A DNA stretch of 7,535 nucleotides, taken from Cyanobacteria bacterium UBA11370 (GTDB lineage: Bacteria > Cyanobacteriota > Cyanobacteriia > Cyanobacteriales > Coleofasciculaceae). Both the position numbers and the translations under genes were made by a program. Of the stretch, positions 6,396 through 7,535 are shown piece after piece; position 1 is the stretch's first letter; each line of letters starts with the position of its first letter. The DNA is taken from contig DNGI01000494.1 in NCBI GenBank assembly GCA_003486645.1, positions 11,664 through 19,198 on the forward strand. Reading direction: 5' to 3'. The notes under the pieces were generated by a model. It searched no databases, was not told the DNA's origin, and worked only from the letters and a program-made list of their open reading frames with translations.

Positions 6396-7535
6396 ATGCA
6401 AATCCCTCCCCCTATCTCCCCCTATTCCCATTCCCCCCTCTCCTTTTCAGAAAAGAGAGCAAAAAAGACCTTTTCCCGCTTTCTGCTAATCGGTATCGTT
6501 GTACTCTTGCCTTATGTAACTGGGTGTAGTTTATTTCCCCGAACCCAAGCAGATGCTCAACCGAACTCTCCGGGTTCAAAACAAGGAGAAACTAGCACAG
6601 CCGTTGAGGTTGCGATCGCTAAAACTGAATTACTTGAAGAACCTATAGAATACACTGGCACAACTGAACCCGTGCGCGAAGTTTCGCTGAGTTCTCGAAT
6701 TGAAGGACGACTGCTAAAACTTAATGTAGATGTTGGCGATCCAGTCAAACAAGGGCAAATTTTGGCACAATTGGATGACACACTATTACTAACCTCTGTA
6801 AAGGAAGCACAAGCAGAACTCGCCGCACTTCAATCTGAAGTCGCACGCGCTAAAGCTCAAGTTGGTAACGCCCAAGCGACAGCTGAACAAGCACGATTAG
6901 AACTCGAACAAGCTAAGGTAGATGCAGCAAGACTCCAAACGCTTTGGAAAGCAGGTGCTATTTCCAAACAAGAAGCCGAATTAGCACAAACATCCGCCGC
7001 TACAGCCCAACAAAACCTCCAAGCGGCTATTAAACAAATTACCACTGAACAACAAGCTGTTGCTGCTGCTGAAGGGCGCGTGAAAGCACAACAAGCAATT
7101 GTGGCTCAAAATCAAGAACGTCAGTCTTATGCTTTATTAGCCTCTCCGATTAATGGCGTAGTTTTATCCCGAATCGAACCGGGAAACCTAATAACACCAG
7201 GAAGTGAAGTATTAAAATTAGGCGATTTTAGTAGCGTGAAAGTCATCGTTAACGTGACAGATTCAAAACTAGCTGATATTCAGCCAGGAGAATCAGTCAC
7301 AATGCGATTAGATGCTTTACCCAATGACTTTTTTCCGGGAAAAGTAACTAAAAATTTACCCCTAGCTCCTCAAGGTGGGCTTCAAGTTCCCGTAGAAGTT
7401 ACCATACCCAATAATAATAATCTCATTGGCAGTGGACTTTTAGCACGAATCAGCTTTACTCCAACTACCCAACCGCGAGTTGTTATACCCGCAACTGCAC
7501 TGGAAGCCTCCGGAGAGAGGGGGAGAGGGGGAGGG
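6396..7535 (+). CDS. RND/HlyD-family efflux membrane fusion lipoprotein, 3' end beyond window
   Basis: 380 codons are open to the right edge with no stop. Residues 26-44 form a basic then hydrophobic signal ending in lipobox VTGC, with C44 the expected lipidated cysteine. A low-complexity linker follows. Residues 96-128 are the first lipoyl half (IEGRL to GDPVKQGQIL), about 130-240 an Ala/Gln/Glu-rich coiled-coil hairpin, and 249-280 the second lipoyl half (SPINGVVLSRIEPGNLI). A beta-barrel follows, with VVIPATALEA near its end. This order is that of AcrA/MdtA-like periplasmic adaptors, which link an inner-membrane RND pump to an outer-membrane channel; the pump gene would be expected downstream. 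ATG 6396 is the only ATG between an in-frame stop at 6333 and the signal, yet it has no good ribosome site. Residues 2-16 come from a C-rich repeat tract, and the last residues (GERGRGGG) from a G-rich repeat. Substrate unknown. Confidence 0.88.
   Translation, partial: MQIPPPISPYSHSPLSFSEKRAKKTFSRFLLIGIVVLLPYVTGCSLFPRTQADAQPNSPGSKQGETSTAVEVAIAKTELLEEPIEYTGTTEPVREVSLSSRIEGRLLKLNVDVGDPVKQGQILAQLDDTLLLTSVKEAQAELAALQSEVARAKAQVGNAQATAEQARLELEQAKVDAARLQTLWKAGAISKQEAELAQTSAATAQQNLQAAIKQITTEQQAVAAAEGRVKAQQAIVAQNQERQSYALLASPINGVVLSRIEPGNLITPGSEVLKLGDFSSVKVIVNVTDSKLADIQPGESVTMRLDALPNDFFPGKVTKNLPLAPQGGLQVPVEVTIPNNNNLIGSGLLARISFTPTTQPRVVIPATALEASGERGRGGG
6403..6443. repeat. C-rich degenerate repeat tract in the efflux gene start
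   Basis: Runs of four to six C are separated by TAT, ATT or TCT, resembling a decayed tandem repeat of the ACTCCCC/CCCCTATT type. It encodes residues 3-16 of the membrane fusion protein (Pro/Ser-rich), ahead of the signal peptide's basic segment. Confidence 0.6.
7516..7535. repeat. G-rich tandem octamer AGAGGGGG at the window edge
   Basis: Two exact AGAGGGGG units are followed by AGGG at the last base. The tract sits inside the efflux gene, directly after its conserved VIPATALEA segment, and is translated as Glu/Arg/Gly without a stop. Its full length is not visible. Confidence 0.8.

Noticed and set aside
6376..6489. A 37-codon plus-strand frame starting at ATG 6376
   Set aside because: It overlaps the efflux gene start in another frame, crosses the C-rich tract, has only a weak ribosome site and shows no protein-like features.
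6557..7045. Two minus-strand open frames (6557-6781 and 6857-7045)
   Set aside because: Both lie antisense to the efflux adaptor, whose frame has clear lipoyl and coiled-coil signatures, and neither resembles a known protein.

Overview
The window looks like a moderately AT-rich cyanobacterial genome. Four copies of the HIP1 octamer GCGATCGC (739, 3746, 5089, 6612) occur in 7.5 kb. Both strands carry the short G/C-rich and TTGGTTA-type tandem heptamers common in filamentous cyanobacteria, and the proteins are typical cyanobacterial REC/PAS/histidine kinases. Genus cannot be fixed from the sequence; an Oscillatoriales-type genome is a reasonable guess.

Layout: positions 1-6087 hold four tightly packed genes, all on the minus strand and read from 6087 down to 22. 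In transcription order they are a REC-PAS-histidine kinase (601 aa), a REC-PAS-PAS-histidine kinase (824 aa), a stand-alone CheY-like receiver (131 aa), and a REC-PAS-histidine kinase (465 aa). The junctions are a 3-nt gap, an 8-nt overlap and a 4-nt ATGA overlap, so this is almost certainly one translationally coupled operon. No gene in it encodes a DNA-binding or enzymatic output domain. It reads as a phosphorelay module passing phosphate among four receivers and up to three kinases, with the output encoded elsewhere. The last kinase stops inside its ATPase domain, where a tandem heptamer array (1-89) replaces the rest. Three consecutive units of that array put a stop codon in all three frames.

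Positions 6088-6395 are a 308-bp divergent intergenic region with a candidate operon promoter and degenerate copies of the same repeat families. From 6396 to the right edge, on the plus strand, runs a gene not closed within the window: a lipoprotein-type RND/HlyD efflux membrane fusion protein. Its first residues are encoded by a C-rich repeat tract, and its coding sequence enters another G-rich tandem repeat exactly at the window end.

Nothing here is clearly a new biological system. The most notable points are the output-less, receiver-rich phosphorelay operon with internal domain duplications, and the way short tandem repeats have entered and reshaped the ends of two genes. Both window ends lie inside such repeats, which may mean this is a contig broken at repeats.
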